Origin: Commensalibacter melissae
GTDB taxonomy: Bacteria > Pseudomonadota > Alphaproteobacteria > Acetobacterales > Acetobacteraceae
DNA: 64,000 bases
Reading direction: 5' to 3'
NCBI RefSeq assembly: GCF_009734185.1
Contig: NZ_CP046393.1
Location: 113,501 to 177,500, forward strand
The position numbers were made by a program, and so were the translations under genes. Positions 1 to 9,739 of the stretch are shown here, one piece after another. Numbering within the stretch: position 1 is the first letter of the stretch; each line of letters starts with the position of its first letter. The notes under the pieces were generated by a model, which was given only the letters and a program-made list of their open reading frames with translations, searched no databases and was not told the DNA's origin.

Positions 1-75
1 CGTTGCACGGGATGTGCGGTCTGTTTTGAATCCTGTCCATGCCAAGCAATTGATATGACAGCTGAAAATATCTAA
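1..75 (+). CDS. C-terminal end of a 4Fe-4S ferredoxin-type protein (partial)
   Basis: The window opens inside a reading frame that ends with TAA at 73-75. The 24 visible residues hold a ferredoxin cluster motif, CTGCAVCFESCP, which binds one 4Fe-4S cluster. The rest of the protein lies outside the window, so it could be a small ferredoxin or the tail of a larger flavoprotein, for example a GltD-like oxidoreductase. It ends 49 bases before the pyruvate:ferredoxin oxidoreductase on the same strand. That spacing suggests it may supply or accept electrons for that enzyme; this is inference from position. Confidence 0.75.
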   Translation, partial: RCTGCAVCFESCPCQAIDMTAENI

Positions 76-124
76 ATATATTAATATTATATGCAGATAA
101 CGTCTCAAGAGAGGATGGTTATAG

Positions 125-3100
125 ATGACTAATACAATAATGGACGCCAATACTGCAGTTGCCCATATTGCTTATCGTGTTAATGAGGTTTGTGCCATAT
201 TTCCGATTACGCCCTCATCCCCGATGGCTGAGCATATTGATGAATGGGCGGCAAAGGGAATTAAAAATATTTGGGGAAATATTCCCCTTGTTCAGGAAAT
301 GCAAAGTGAGGGTGGTGCTGCAGGAGCAGTACATGGCTCTTTACAAACAGGGGCGTTAACAACAACCTTTACGGCATCACAGGGATTGTTGTTGATGTTG
401 CCAAACATGTTCAAGATCGCTGGTGAATTGACCTCGACGGTTTTTCATGTGGCAGCACGTTCTGTTGCAACTTCTGCCCTGTCAATTTTCGGGGATCATT
501 CTGATGTCATGGCAAGCAGAATGACAGGTTTTGGCATGTGCTGTTCTGCATCAGTCCAGGAAGCCCATGATTTGGCTTTGATTATGCATGCTGTTACATT
601 GGAGGCACGTGTACCTTTCATTCATTTTTTTGATGGTTTTCGTACGTCTCATGAATTAAACACATTGGATATCATATCTGATGAGATTATGGCTAAAATG
701 ATCGATGATGAATTTGTCATTGCACATCGTGAACGGGCCCTAAATCCCGAAAAACCCTTTATTAGAGGAACGGCTCATAATCCTGACACATTTTTCCAGG
801 CACGTGAAGCGGTTAATCCATATTACAACCGGGTTATCAAACTTGTTGAAAAATACGTAAAGCGTTTAGGGGATTTAACAGGGCGTTACCATGATCTGAT
901 TGAATATGTTGGGGATTCTCGGGCAGAGCATGTTATCGTATTGATGGGATCCGCTGCCGAAACTGCTGACAATACAGCTGAAGCCCTCATAAAACAGGGG
1001 GAATCTGTTGGTGTTTTAAAAATTCGTCTCTATCGTCCTTTTCCTTCAGAAAAATTTCTCGAATTCCTGCCTACTTCAGTCAAACGAATTGCAGTTATGG
1101 ATCGCACAAAAGAATCAGGTGCGTTGGGGGAACCTTTATATTTAGATGTGATGGCGACTTTGGCCGAGGCTGTCTCAAGGGGGAAAAGAAGGGATTTGCC
1201 CTTGATTATCGGTGGTAGGTATGGTCTTTCATCCAAGGATTTCACCCCTGCAATGGTCAAGGCCGTATTTGATGAGTTAAAGACAGAGAATCCTCGACAT
1301 GGTTTTACAGTCGGTATCCAGGATGATTTAACCCATAACAGTTTAACCTATGATTCATCCTTTACAATTGATAGTGATCAAATTAAACGCGCCATGTTTT
1401 TTGGATTGAGTGCGGATGGAACCGTTGGGGCCAACAAAAATAGCGTGAAAATTATTGCTGAGGATGCAGGGGAATATGCACAGGGGTATTTTGTTTATGA
1501 TTCTCATAAATCCGGTGCGCAGACTGTGTCCCATTTACGTTTTGGTAAAATTCCGATCAAGGCGGCCTATCTGGTTCAACGTGCCGATTTTGTTGGGTGT
1601 CATCATTTTCATTTTCTTTATCGTCAGGATATTCTTGAACATGTGGTGGAAGGTGGAGTTTTTCTGCTGAATGCGCATTATAATGCAGATGAAATTTGGC
1701 AACATTTACCTCGTTTGGTACAACAGCGTATTATTGAAAAGAAATTAAGATTTTACGTTGTTAATGCTTCAAAAGTTGCCCAAGAAGTTGGGTTGGGTAT
1801 GCGCACCAATACGATTTTGCAAACCTGTTTTTTTGCAATTTCGGATATTCTTCCAAGGGATAAAGCGATTGAATATATCAAACATTCGATCAGGAAAACC
1901 TATCTTGTAAAAGGTGAGGATGTTGTACAGCAAAATTATAGGGCTGTTGATGCAGCCTGCGATAGCTTACAGCAAGTAAGGGTTCCAGACCGTGTATCAA
2001 GCAATATCGATCTTGAATGTCCTATTCCAGCAGATGCACCAGAGTTTGTTCATAAGGTTATTGCTCCTATGTTTGCGGGCAAGGGGGATCAAATTCCAGT
2101 AAGCTTGATCCCGGCAGATGGAACTTTTCCTTCCGGAACAGCCGTTTATGAAAAACGTAACGTTTCGGATTTTGTTCCTGAATGGCGAGAGGATCTGTGC
2201 GTGCAATGTGGTCAGTGCAGCTATGTTTGTCCACATAGTGTGATACGTTCCAAAACTTACCATGATCGTTATCTGGAAAAAGCACCAGAGGGATTTAAGA
2301 CGGCACCTTTAAAAGTTAGGGGATATCCAAATATTAATTATACTTTGCAATTTTACGTGGAGGATTGCACAGGGTGTACTTTGTGTGTTGATGTATGTCC
2401 AGCGAAAAGTCCTATTGAGCCCGAAACTAAGGCAATCAATATGACAGCAAAGGAATCCCTGCTTGAAAGAGAAAAAAGGAATATTTTGTTTTTTGAAACT
2501 TTACCGGTTGATGATCGTAGCAAAGTTAATTTTTCGAATGTACGGGGTGTGCAGTTTCTGGAACCTTTATTTCAGTTTTCTGGTGCCTGTGCCGGATGTG
2601 GGGAAACGCCTTACCTGAAATTATTGACCCAGTTGTTTGGAGATCGCTTGCAAGTTGCCAACGCGACTGGTTGTTCATCAATCTATGGTGGCAATCTGCC
2701 TGTAACGCCCTGGTCTGTAAATGGAGAAGGACAGGGCCCAGCCTGGTCCAATTCTTTGTTTGAAGATAATGCCGAATTTGGATTGGGTTTTAGGATTGCT
2801 GTTGACAAACAGCTAGAAGTGGCCAGTTATTTATTGAAGCGATTGAGGGAAGAGGTCGGTACGGATCTGGCTGATGCGATTTTGAATTCATCACAGAAAG
2901 AAGAATCTGAAATTCAGGCCCAACGTTCACGGGTAAAAATGCTGAAGACACGTTTAGCTCGCCTTAAGAGTGATGATGCAAAACGTTTATTGGCATTGGC
3001 TGATTACTTTATCCGTCGCAGTATCTGGATTGTTGGTGGAGATGGTTGGGCCTATGACATTGGTTACGGTGGTTTGGATCATGTTTTAGCGTCAGGTGAA

Positions 3101-3700
3101 AATGTCAATATCCTCGTGCTGGATACAGAGATGTATTCCAATACAGGAGGTCAGGCCTCAAAGGCGACACCGTTCGGATCAATTGCCAAATTTGCATCAA
3201 AGGGAAAAGAAACAATTCGTAAAGATTTGGCGTTAATGGCCATGACATATGATAATGTCTATGTTGCCCAGGTTGCTCTGGGTTCCAATCCGCAACATAC
3301 CCTAAAAGCATTTCGCCAGGCCGAAGCTTATGATGGGCCATCGTTGATCATTGCCTACAGCCACTGCATTGGACAGGGAATAGATATGCGTCATGGATTG
3401 ACCCAACAAAAATTGGCGACAGCATCTGGTTATTGGCCATTATTCCGTTTTGATCCTATGATGCGGAAAATTGGTAAAAATCCTTTCCAACTGGATTCAG
3501 CCAGACCACGTATTGCTTTAAAAGAATATGCGGGTAATGAAATCAGATATCGGAATCTAAAACGGATACGTCCGAATGATGCCGAGGAAATTATGGAAAA
3601 TGCACAAAAGGCAATTGACCGTCGTTATAAACAATATGAGGCCCTGGCATCAATTGAAACGGATGAAGTCAATCCTGTTGTATTGGGATTAAAACATTGA
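125..3700 (+). CDS. nifJ: Pyruvate:ferredoxin (flavodoxin) oxidoreductase
   Basis: This enzyme oxidises pyruvate with CoA to acetyl-CoA and CO2 and passes electrons to ferredoxin or flavodoxin. The 1191 residues match the usual single-chain length of about 1170-1200. An N-terminal pyruvate/thiamine domain is followed by a gamma-type domain near residues 430-640. Two 4Fe-4S motifs lie near residue 690 (CVQCGQCSYVCP) and residue 747 (CTGCTLCVDVCP). The thiamine-diphosphate domain has CAGCGET near 820 and GDGWAYDIGYGG near 975. A purine-rich stretch (GAGAGG) precedes the ATG, and a hairpin terminator follows. The enzyme class is oxygen-sensitive, which is notable in a lineage that also carries cytochrome bd. 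Confidence 0.97.
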   Translation: MTNTIMDANTAVAHIAYRVNEVCAIFPITPSSPMAEHIDEWAAKGIKNIWGNIPLVQEMQSEGGAAGAVHGSLQTGALTTTFTASQGLLLMLPNMFKIAGELTSTVFHVAARSVATSALSIFGDHSDVMASRMTGFGMCCSASVQEAHDLALIMHAVTLEARVPFIHFFDGFRTSHELNTLDIISDEIMAKMIDDEFVIAHRERALNPEKPFIRGTAHNPDTFFQAREAVNPYYNRVIKLVEKYVKRLGDLTGRYHDLIEYVGDSRAEHVIVLMGSAAETADNTAEALIKQGESVGVLKIRLYRPFPSEKFLEFLPTSVKRIAVMDRTKESGALGEPLYLDVMATLAEAVSRGKRRDLPLIIGGRYGLSSKDFTPAMVKAVFDELKTENPRHGFTVGIQDDLTHNSLTYDSSFTIDSDQIKRAMFFGLSADGTVGANKNSVKIIAEDAGEYAQGYFVYDSHKSGAQTVSHLRFGKIPIKAAYLVQRADFVGCHHFHFLYRQDILEHVVEGGVFLLNAHYNADEIWQHLPRLVQQRIIEKKLRFYVVNASKVAQEVGLGMRTNTILQTCFFAISDILPRDKAIEYIKHSIRKTYLVKGEDVVQQNYRAVDAACDSLQQVRVPDRVSSNIDLECPIPADAPEFVHKVIAPMFAGKGDQIPVSLIPADGTFPSGTAVYEKRNVSDFVPEWREDLCVQCGQCSYVCPHSVIRSKTYHDRYLEKAPEGFKTAPLKVRGYPNINYTLQFYVEDCTGCTLCVDVCPAKSPIEPETKAINMTAKESLLEREKRNILFFETLPVDDRSKVNFSNVRGVQFLEPLFQFSGACAGCGETPYLKLLTQLFGDRLQVANATGCSSIYGGNLPVTPWSVNGEGQGPAWSNSLFEDNAEFGLGFRIAVDKQLEVASYLLKRLREEVGTDLADAILNSSQKEESEIQAQRSRVKMLKTRLARLKSDDAKRLLALADYFIRRSIWIVGGDGWAYDIGYGGLDHVLASGENVNILVLDTEMYSNTGGQASKATPFGSIAKFASKGKETIRKDLALMAMTYDNVYVAQVALGSNPQHTLKAFRQAEAYDGPSLIIAYSHCIGQGIDMRHGLTQQKLATASGYWPLFRFDPMMRKIGKNPFQLDSARPRIALKEYAGNEIRYRNLKRIRPNDAEEIMENAQKAIDRRYKQYEALASIETDEVNPVVLGLKH

Positions 3701-3726
3701 GACTAAATTAAAATATGTGATTGATG

Positions 3727-3761
3727 ACACTCCTTGACGATTGCGGTCGAGGGGTGTTTTT
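3727..3761 (+). terminator. Rho-independent terminator after nifJ
   Basis: ACACTCC pairs with GGGGTGT (one G-T pair), extended inward by partly matched TTGAC/GTCGA, and a T-rich run follows. It begins 26 bases after the nifJ stop codon and separates nifJ from the HAD gene. Confidence 0.75.
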
Positions 3762-3897
3762 ATATTTTGACAATTATATTATCGTTATATTTTTATCAAT
3801 TTGTGAATATAATATTTTTCCAATTGATTATTAGAAAATCAAAAATGGCTTTTTGGATGGTTCTAAAACATTTTAATACAGTTGGGAAGTGTCAATC

Positions 3898-4707
3898 TTG
3901 AATAAAACAACTCCAGCAATTCGGTTGTTAATTTCGGATATTGATGGAACATTGATACCAAACAATAAAATTGTCACAAATGAAACCATTCATGCTGTTC
4001 ATAAAATGAAACAGGCAGGGATTGGATTGTCCCTGGTAAGTAGCAGGCCTGCCTTGGGTATGCGTTTGTATTTGGAGCAATTGAAAATAGAGTTGCCTTT
4101 TGCCGCATTGAATGGCGGAGAAATTCTTGATGTAAAAGGAAATATCCTTTCCAGAATTTGCATGAATCCTGTCCTGATTCTCGATATATGCAATATGCTC
4201 CAGAAGCATAAAATTGAAATATGGCTTTATAGTAGTCTTGAATGGTTCGTATTTACTACTGAAAGTGCTTTTGTGGAGCATGAACAAAAAGCCTTGCAAT
4301 TGCAGCCGAAAATTATTCAAAACATTCAAGAACATGTAACCGATACAATAAAAATCATGGGTATTTCCCAGGATACTGTTTTACTTGATAATCTAGCACA
4401 ACAGATAAAACGACGTCATGGCCGGGAAGTTTCCGCAGTTCATTCTTCAAAAAATTATCTGGATATCTCTCATTTAAAGGCAAATAAAGGATTTGCAGCT
4501 CAGAAAATAGCGGAATTACTTAAAATTCCGTTAAGTAAAACGGCATGTATAGGGGATATGGATAATGATATTCCGATGCTGAAAATTGCAGGAATGCCGA
4601 TTGTTATGGGACAATCAAGTCAAAGGGTAAAACAATATGCTCATCATATTGCACGTACGAATGAGGAAAATGGATGGGCTTATGCTGTTAATCAATTTTT
4701 ACTTTAA
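3898..4707 (+). CDS. HAD-superfamily hydrolase, Cof/YidA-like sugar-phosphate phosphatase
   Basis: Motif I DIDGT lies near the N-terminus and motif IV GDMDNDIPML near residue 220, with a cap domain between them. This is the layout of Cof-type (class IIB) HAD phosphatases, which dephosphorylate sugar phosphates or flavin-type cofactors in the cytoplasm. The frame is open from a GTG at 3889, but the only purine-rich ribosome site (GGGAAG, 3885-3890) overlaps that GTG. It sits seven bases before the TTG at 3898, so the TTG start is preferred. The gene precedes pgl, rpiA and gntK on the same strand, which hints at a sugar-phosphate substrate. The exact substrate cannot be read from the sequence. 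Confidence 0.85.
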   Translation: MNKTTPAIRLLISDIDGTLIPNNKIVTNETIHAVHKMKQAGIGLSLVSSRPALGMRLYLEQLKIELPFAALNGGEILDVKGNILSRICMNPVLILDICNMLQKHKIEIWLYSSLEWFVFTTESAFVEHEQKALQLQPKIIQNIQEHVTDTIKIMGISQDTVLLDNLAQQIKRRHGREVSAVHSSKNYLDISHLKANKGFAAQKIAELLKIPLSKTACIGDMDNDIPMLKIAGMPIVMGQSSQRVKQYAHHIARTNEENGWAYAVNQFLL

Positions 4708-4812
4708 TTTAAATGAAAATATTTTAAGTTGTGAAATAATGGTTTAATTTTGTAACCTGAATTGTTGAATCCCGGGCAAGGGTACATAAAAATTATAAAG
4801 AACGAGTTATCT

Positions 4813-5565
4813 ATGACAGACAATATGGAAAAAGGGCATAATGCGAAAACCGGATATGTTCTTGTCTTACCTGATGCAAATGCACAGGCTAATTACCTGG
4901 CTGATATCATTTTGCACCAGATTGAGGAAAAAAAGGATGCGGTTTTCAGGATAGCGTTATCAGGAGGATCCACACCTAAAAAATTATACGAATTATTAGG
5001 GGGAGAGACTTACAGTCATCGACTGCCTTGGGAACGGTTGCATTTGTTTTTCGGTGATGAAAGAATGGTGCCCTATACGGATGAAGCCAGCAATTTCCGT
5101 ATGGTTACCGAGGCTTTGCTTAATCATGTGAATATTCCATTTAGGAATGTTCATCCGATGCCTATTTTAGAAGATGTGGAAAAAGCTGCGCGATTATACG
5201 AAGAAAATTTACAGCATGAATATGGATCAAGGGTATTGAAGAATGGGGAACCCTTATTTGATATCGTTTTATTGGGACTGGGGACAGATGGTCATACGGC
5301 TTCACTTTTTCCTGACACAGCTGTTTTGGAGGAAAAACAGAAGTGGGTTTCTTGGTGTCAACCAAAAGACGCCCCTCATAGAAGAATGACATTGACCTAT
5401 CCAGCAATTGCTTCCAGCCGTTTGGTTATATTTGTAGTGAGTGGAGAAAACAAGGTTAAGATTTTCCGTGAAGTAAGGGAAGAGAATGCAATATATCCCT
5501 CTTCAAAAATTGAAACGGAAGGAGAGGTTCACTGGATTTTGGATAAAGCGGCCGGTGGTGAATAA
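4813..5565 (+). CDS. pgl: 6-phosphogluconolactonase
   Basis: The enzyme hydrolyses 6-phosphoglucono-lactone to 6-phosphogluconate, the second step of the oxidative pentose-phosphate pathway. The family motifs LSGGSTP, FFGDERMVP and LGLGTDGHTASLFP are all visible, in that order. The frame is open upstream to a TTG at 4762. The ATG at 4813 is preferred because it gives 250 residues, a normal family length, and the extra N-terminal stretch resembles no domain. The ribosome site before it is weak. rpiA begins 41 bases downstream and gntK follows, so this is probably a co-transcribed pentose-phosphate/gluconate block. Confidence 0.95.
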   Translation: MTDNMEKGHNAKTGYVLVLPDANAQANYLADIILHQIEEKKDAVFRIALSGGSTPKKLYELLGGETYSHRLPWERLHLFFGDERMVPYTDEASNFRMVTEALLNHVNIPFRNVHPMPILEDVEKAARLYEENLQHEYGSRVLKNGEPLFDIVLLGLGTDGHTASLFPDTAVLEEKQKWVSWCQPKDAPHRRMTLTYPAIASSRLVIFVVSGENKVKIFREVREENAIYPSSKIETEGEVHWILDKAAGGE

Positions 5566-5606
5566 AAGAAGTCAGTAATTGGATAACGAAAGAATACTAG
5601 ATAGAG

Positions 5607-6305
5607 ATGGATGCACAACAAATCGTTAAATATAAAGAGCAACTTGGAAAAATAGGGGCTTCATTAGTTTCGCAAGGGATGAAAGTTGGATTGGGAAGTG
5701 GGAGTACCGCTGCATGTGTTATCCGATCTTTAGGCAAGCGGTGGCAAGAGGAAGGGTTGCGTTTTGAAGGTGTGCCTTCCTCGATTGCGTCGGCCAAGCT
5801 GGCCGAATCTTACGGAATTGAACTGACAACATTGGGGGAATGTCCAGAATTGGATATTGCCATTGATGGGGCAGATGAGGTTACGCATCAAGGATTACAG
5901 TTAATTAAGGGGTTGGGTGGCGCTTTATTACGAGAAAAAATTGTTCGCTATGCAGCCAAAAAATTTGTTATAGTCGTTGATGAACGTAAATTAGTCGATA
6001 AGCTTGGTGAGCATACACCTGTTCCAGTTGAGGTTACCCCTTTCGGTTGGGAAGCCACAATGAAACATTTGGAAAAAATTGGAGCATCAATAAAAGTTCG
6101 GGTCAAGAATGATCATCCTGATTTTTTCCTGACGGATGGTGGGAACATGATTCTGGATTGTGATTTTGGAATTATTGACGATCCTGTACGGCTAGAGAAA
6201 GATATCATTTCGATTGCTGGGGTTATCGAAAGCGGTTTATTTATTAATTGTACGGATGAGGCTTTAGTCGCAGGCTATAACGGGATTCAGCATTTATATA
6301 AGTAA
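5607..6305 (+). CDS. rpiA: Ribose-5-phosphate isomerase A
   Basis: The enzyme interconverts ribose 5-phosphate and ribulose 5-phosphate in the non-oxidative pentose-phosphate branch. Its 232 residues match the RpiA family length of about 220-235. The phosphate-binding GLGSGSTA, the catalytic DGADEV and the KGLGGALLREK motifs are present. It lies between pgl and gntK on the same strand, with 13 bases to gntK. This is consistent with the strong pentose-phosphate metabolism known for acetic acid bacteria. Confidence 0.97.
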   Translation: MDAQQIVKYKEQLGKIGASLVSQGMKVGLGSGSTAACVIRSLGKRWQEEGLRFEGVPSSIASAKLAESYGIELTTLGECPELDIAIDGADEVTHQGLQLIKGLGGALLREKIVRYAAKKFVIVVDERKLVDKLGEHTPVPVEVTPFGWEATMKHLEKIGASIKVRVKNDHPDFFLTDGGNMILDCDFGIIDDPVRLEKDIISIAGVIESGLFINCTDEALVAGYNGIQHLYK

Positions 6306-6318
6306 AAGGAACACATCA

Positions 6319-6861
6319 ATGTCTTTGTCCACGAATGATAATGTACAGATTAGGCCTTGTTTATTGGTGATAATGGGTGTTTCGGGATGTGGAAAAACGA
6401 CATTGGCAAAAGGTTTGGATCAGTATCTTGACTGGCCTTTTCAGGAAGGGGACTCTTTTCATTCACAACATAATATCCAGAAAATGTCAGAAGGCAAACC
6501 TCTAACAGATAGCGATCGTTGGCCATGGCTGGAAAAATGTCATGCATGGTTGAAGGCATGTGCGGAAGAACATGGTGGGAAAGGGGTGTTAACATGTTCC
6601 GCCCTAAAAAGATCCTATCGTGATTTCTTGCGCAAGGGCATTAGGAAACCTTTCTATTTTGTAAATTTAAAAGTTCCATATGATGTTCTTCTTCAACGTA
6701 TTGAAAAACGTGAAGGGCATTTTATGCCCGCAAGTTTACTGGATACACAGCTGAAAAGCTTTGAACCGCTCCAGGTGGATGAGCCTCATATAGAAATTGA
6801 CATGTCCCATCCGCTTGAAACGGTTATTCGAGATACACTAATGAAATTACAGCAACTTTAG
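6319..6861 (+). CDS. gntK: Gluconokinase
   Basis: The enzyme phosphorylates gluconate to 6-phosphogluconate with ATP, feeding imported or periplasmically formed gluconate into the pentose-phosphate pathway. Walker A GVSGCGKTT is near residue 20, and the family's EGDSFH, SDRWPWL and CSALKRSYRD segments follow. The 180 residues match GntK-type gluconokinases. AAGGA precedes the ATG at good spacing. The stop codon directly abuts the stop of the convergent TonB-dependent receptor gene, with no terminator room between them. Confidence 0.95.
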   Translation: MSLSTNDNVQIRPCLLVIMGVSGCGKTTLAKGLDQYLDWPFQEGDSFHSQHNIQKMSEGKPLTDSDRWPWLEKCHAWLKACAEEHGGKGVLTCSALKRSYRDFLRKGIRKPFYFVNLKVPYDVLLQRIEKREGHFMPASLLDTQLKSFEPLQVDEPHIEIDMSHPLETVIRDTLMKLQQL

Positions 6862-9069
6862 TTAAAAGCTGGCAGTCAGGGCGATATTAAAAGAACGACC
6901 CAGACCAGGCAGGGCACGCAATTCGTTAGTTGTGATTAAATCCCCTAAGGACATTCCTCCCAAAGGAAGATAATATTTTTTGTTGGCGATATTTTCTATG
7001 CTTGCATCTAGGCGAAGCATACGCCATGTATAACTCCCCCCGATATTGAACAAAACATAGCCAGGTGTTTTCGGTTCACGACGCATAGGGTCAACCTGAC
7101 TTTTTGTATTGACGAAATTTGCCTCAATCCTGCCAGTCCATGGACCAAAATATTCATTAAGGCTTATCATTCCATTTAATGGCATCATGTGATAAAGGCT
7201 GTTGTGATTGGTTCGATCTTGACCCATAACCCAGTTGATATTTCCTTTCAATATGCCTTGACCATATTTCTTATTGTTCCATAATTTATAGGATTCAGCA
7301 GTGTTAATTCCATAGATTTGGGCGTTATGATTATCAAACTGTAATTTTGAGACAGTTGTATTTTGACGTGTTCGCATACTCCCAAGGTAATTAACGTTGA
7401 TGTAATGGTGAATATAGGTATAGAAGGGTTGAACTTTGACCTCCCATATATCCTGGTGTGGATCGTGAAAGTCAAAGGTTGTGCTGACGGTATTGCCTAC
7501 TTCCGGTTTGAGGTTGAGATTGCCGATATAACCATTTCCATCACCAAACCAGCCAATCATGCGCATGGCCATTGGAGATGTGCCCCAAGTATAACGTTCA
7601 TATAAATTTGGAGAACGACTTTTCCGAGCATACCCACCTTCCCAGGTAAAGGATTTATTGACTGTCCATCGTGCCATGGCTGTAACATCAAAATTGGTAT
7701 CGGTATGGCCACGGTTTGCAGTATTGAAATTATGAATGGCTTTCCGTTCCTCGGCATTTATTCCATTGATGCCTTGGTATCCAGATATTCTCCCTGTATT
7801 CATCATGACCAGATCATTTCGAAAACCGAGAAGGGTTGTGACTTTTGGGGTCCATTGGGCTTCCCATTCAGCAAAATTTCCCAATCGATCCCGATGGCCA
7901 TTATTGATATTGTGATAGGTATGAGGTCCCATCATCATGTTTTTTTGTAGGGGGGGCCACCAGTCATTTAAACCTGAATGATCGAAAGAGCTGCCAATCC
8001 GTAACGTGTTATGATTATCTATGAATACCGTTGCCTTAACATTATATCCAGCTGTACGACCATCAATGTTCATGGGCATTCCTTTCGTGGCGGAATGGCC
8101 GCCTTTATTGCTGAGCATATTCATGGCATGGGTGACACGTTGCCAATAGCCTCTTGCTTCAATTGTTCCCCAATCGAAGTCACCCTTATATTTTCCATTG
8201 ACAAAAATGGAGCGATTATTGGTCATATCCATATATTGATTGGGAAAACCTTCATAGGGTGTGTCAGATTGTCCATAGGTCAAAGAGAATAAATGGTTAT
8301 CTTTTTTATAACCTAGGGTCACATCATGATTGAATGTTTTATAAGCAGAAGAATATACTTTTCCACCTCCGCTGCCTGCATGATAATTGCGGGATTGAGA
8401 CCATGACCCGTTATAGCGGAGACTTAAATGTTTATTGGCAACAGTAATGTTTCCAGCAGTTCCTACGCCTGAACCATTACTATGATAAAAGCTTGAGACT
8501 TCTCCTTTGATGAGAATTTTTTTGTTTTTTTCTGCAAAAAGAGGATCTTTTCGTTGGATATCAATTGATCCGGCCAGGCTGTCCCCTCCCATACTTACGG
8601 GTGTGATACCGGCAATGATTTTGGCTGTTGCAACATCATGGGGATTAAGATAGGAAATGGCAGGATTCATATGGTTTGGACAATCCCCATTGATACGCAT
8701 ACCATCAATGAACGTGGCCACCCGATTATCCGCCATTCCGTTAATTACGGGTAAAGAGGCAATACGACCCGCACCATATTGACTGATACCCATTTGATTT
8801 TTGAAAAGATCCATTGGGTTTGGACTGTTATTAACAATATCCTTTAATTTATTCTTTTTTAAAAAAATTGAATTGGGTGGATTTGTGGAAAAGTCTGGGA
8901 TGTCTTCTGATTCAATATGTATTTCTGGAACTGGTGCAGTGGTATTGGTTCTTGAAAGAGAGGTTTTATTTTGTGTAATGTTTTTTTGTGCTTTTCCATT
9001 AAAGGGGTAAAGAGAACACAATAATAAAAAAAGGTAAAATTTACATGTACAATGCCATCGATAAGACAT
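6862..9069 (-). CDS. TonB-dependent outer-membrane receptor, probable copper receptor (OprC-like)
   Basis: The 735-residue protein has an N-terminal hydrophobic signal, a plug domain near residues 70-200 and a long beta-barrel that ends in phenylalanine, as TonB-dependent receptors do. The plug contains GDCPNHMNPAISYLNP. That Cys/Met/His-rich signature is typical of the TonB-dependent copper receptor family represented by Pseudomonas OprC, and the barrel holds further Met/His-rich segments. It would import copper or a copper complex using energy from TonB. A DUF2946-like membrane protein lies upstream on the same strand and a TonB gene is divergent to that. Copper specificity is inferred from the motif and from this neighbourhood. 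Confidence 0.88.
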   Translation of the reverse strand: MSYRWHCTCKFYLFLLLCSLYPFNGKAQKNITQNKTSLSRTNTTAPVPEIHIESEDIPDFSTNPPNSIFLKKNKLKDIVNNSPNPMDLFKNQMGISQYGAGRIASLPVINGMADNRVATFIDGMRINGDCPNHMNPAISYLNPHDVATAKIIAGITPVSMGGDSLAGSIDIQRKDPLFAEKNKKILIKGEVSSFYHSNGSGVGTAGNITVANKHLSLRYNGSWSQSRNYHAGSGGGKVYSSAYKTFNHDVTLGYKKDNHLFSLTYGQSDTPYEGFPNQYMDMTNNRSIFVNGKYKGDFDWGTIEARGYWQRVTHAMNMLSNKGGHSATKGMPMNIDGRTAGYNVKATVFIDNHNTLRIGSSFDHSGLNDWWPPLQKNMMMGPHTYHNINNGHRDRLGNFAEWEAQWTPKVTTLLGFRNDLVMMNTGRISGYQGINGINAEERKAIHNFNTANRGHTDTNFDVTAMARWTVNKSFTWEGGYARKSRSPNLYERYTWGTSPMAMRMIGWFGDGNGYIGNLNLKPEVGNTVSTTFDFHDPHQDIWEVKVQPFYTYIHHYINVNYLGSMRTRQNTTVSKLQFDNHNAQIYGINTAESYKLWNNKKYGQGILKGNINWVMGQDRTNHNSLYHMMPLNGMISLNEYFGPWTGRIEANFVNTKSQVDPMRREPKTPGYVLFNIGGSYTWRMLRLDASIENIANKKYYLPLGGMSLGDLITTNELRALPGLGRSFNIALTASF

Positions 9070-9143
9070 AGATTAACCTGATATAATAATGATAAAGGAA
9101 TAATTTGGTCATAATATCTGTATGACCATTAGAACTATCAGTG

Positions 9144-9593
9144 TTAATAAAGGGGTGGTGCACGGGGTAGTTGCGTATTCAAGGGTAATATCGGGGGAGG
9201 TTGAGCCTGATAAACCTTGCGCTTCAAAAAAAGATGAATAATTGTCAATTGGGGAAAGATAAGTAATAAATTTAACAAGGGGTTTGGAACAGCCAATCCA
9301 TTACAGAGGGGACAAACAAAGATTCCATGATGTTGTTGATTGTGTTGGGAGTGTTGATCCGTTTTCTTGCTTATCTTAGAGTGGGAGAAAGTGGCAGTGT
9401 CACACATCGTCATTGACATGTATGCATGCTGATTTTGCATCATTGGACAATGCCAAAGCGAGGTAAATGTAAAAGGTAAAAGAATTAAATGACTTATAAA
9501 CAGAAACAGGACAATAATAACAGAATATAAAGATACAGGATAAGAATCTTTATTTTTTTTTACCCATATATTTGTTGTAGAGGATAAAATCAT
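9144..9593 (-). CDS. DUF2946-like small membrane protein, His/Met/Cys-rich
   Basis: The protein has an N-terminal membrane helix, then WHCPMM, a Met/His-rich stretch, a CPLC motif, a second hydrophobic helix and the ending RAPPLY. A CxxC pair plus an (R)-(A/G)-P-P tail is characteristic of the DUF2946 family, whose genes often neighbour copper receptors. The frame is open to 9749, but the ATG at 9593 has AAGG upstream. It also gives 150 residues, close to the 156-residue relative at 28772-29242. Metal binding is inferred from the residues. It precedes the TonB-dependent receptor by 74 bases and is probably co-transcribed with it. Confidence 0.72.
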   Translation of the reverse strand: MILSSTTNIWVKKNKDSYPVSLYSVIIVLFLFISHLILLPFTFTSLWHCPMMQNQHAYMSMTMCDTATFSHSKISKKTDQHSQHNQQHHGIFVCPLCNGLAVPNPLLNLLLIFPQLTIIHLFLKRKVYQAQPPPILPLNTQLPRAPPLY

Positions 9594-9739
9594 TAATGCC
9601 TTGGTCAAGTATTGAAGATCATCATTATTTATTTGATTAAAATTATGGACAAAGTCAAATTTCTTTTTAGTATTTGAATGTTTTGTTTTATAGATAGAAT
9701 AGAATAAAGGCTCTTTACCTCTAATATATTTGAGCAAAT

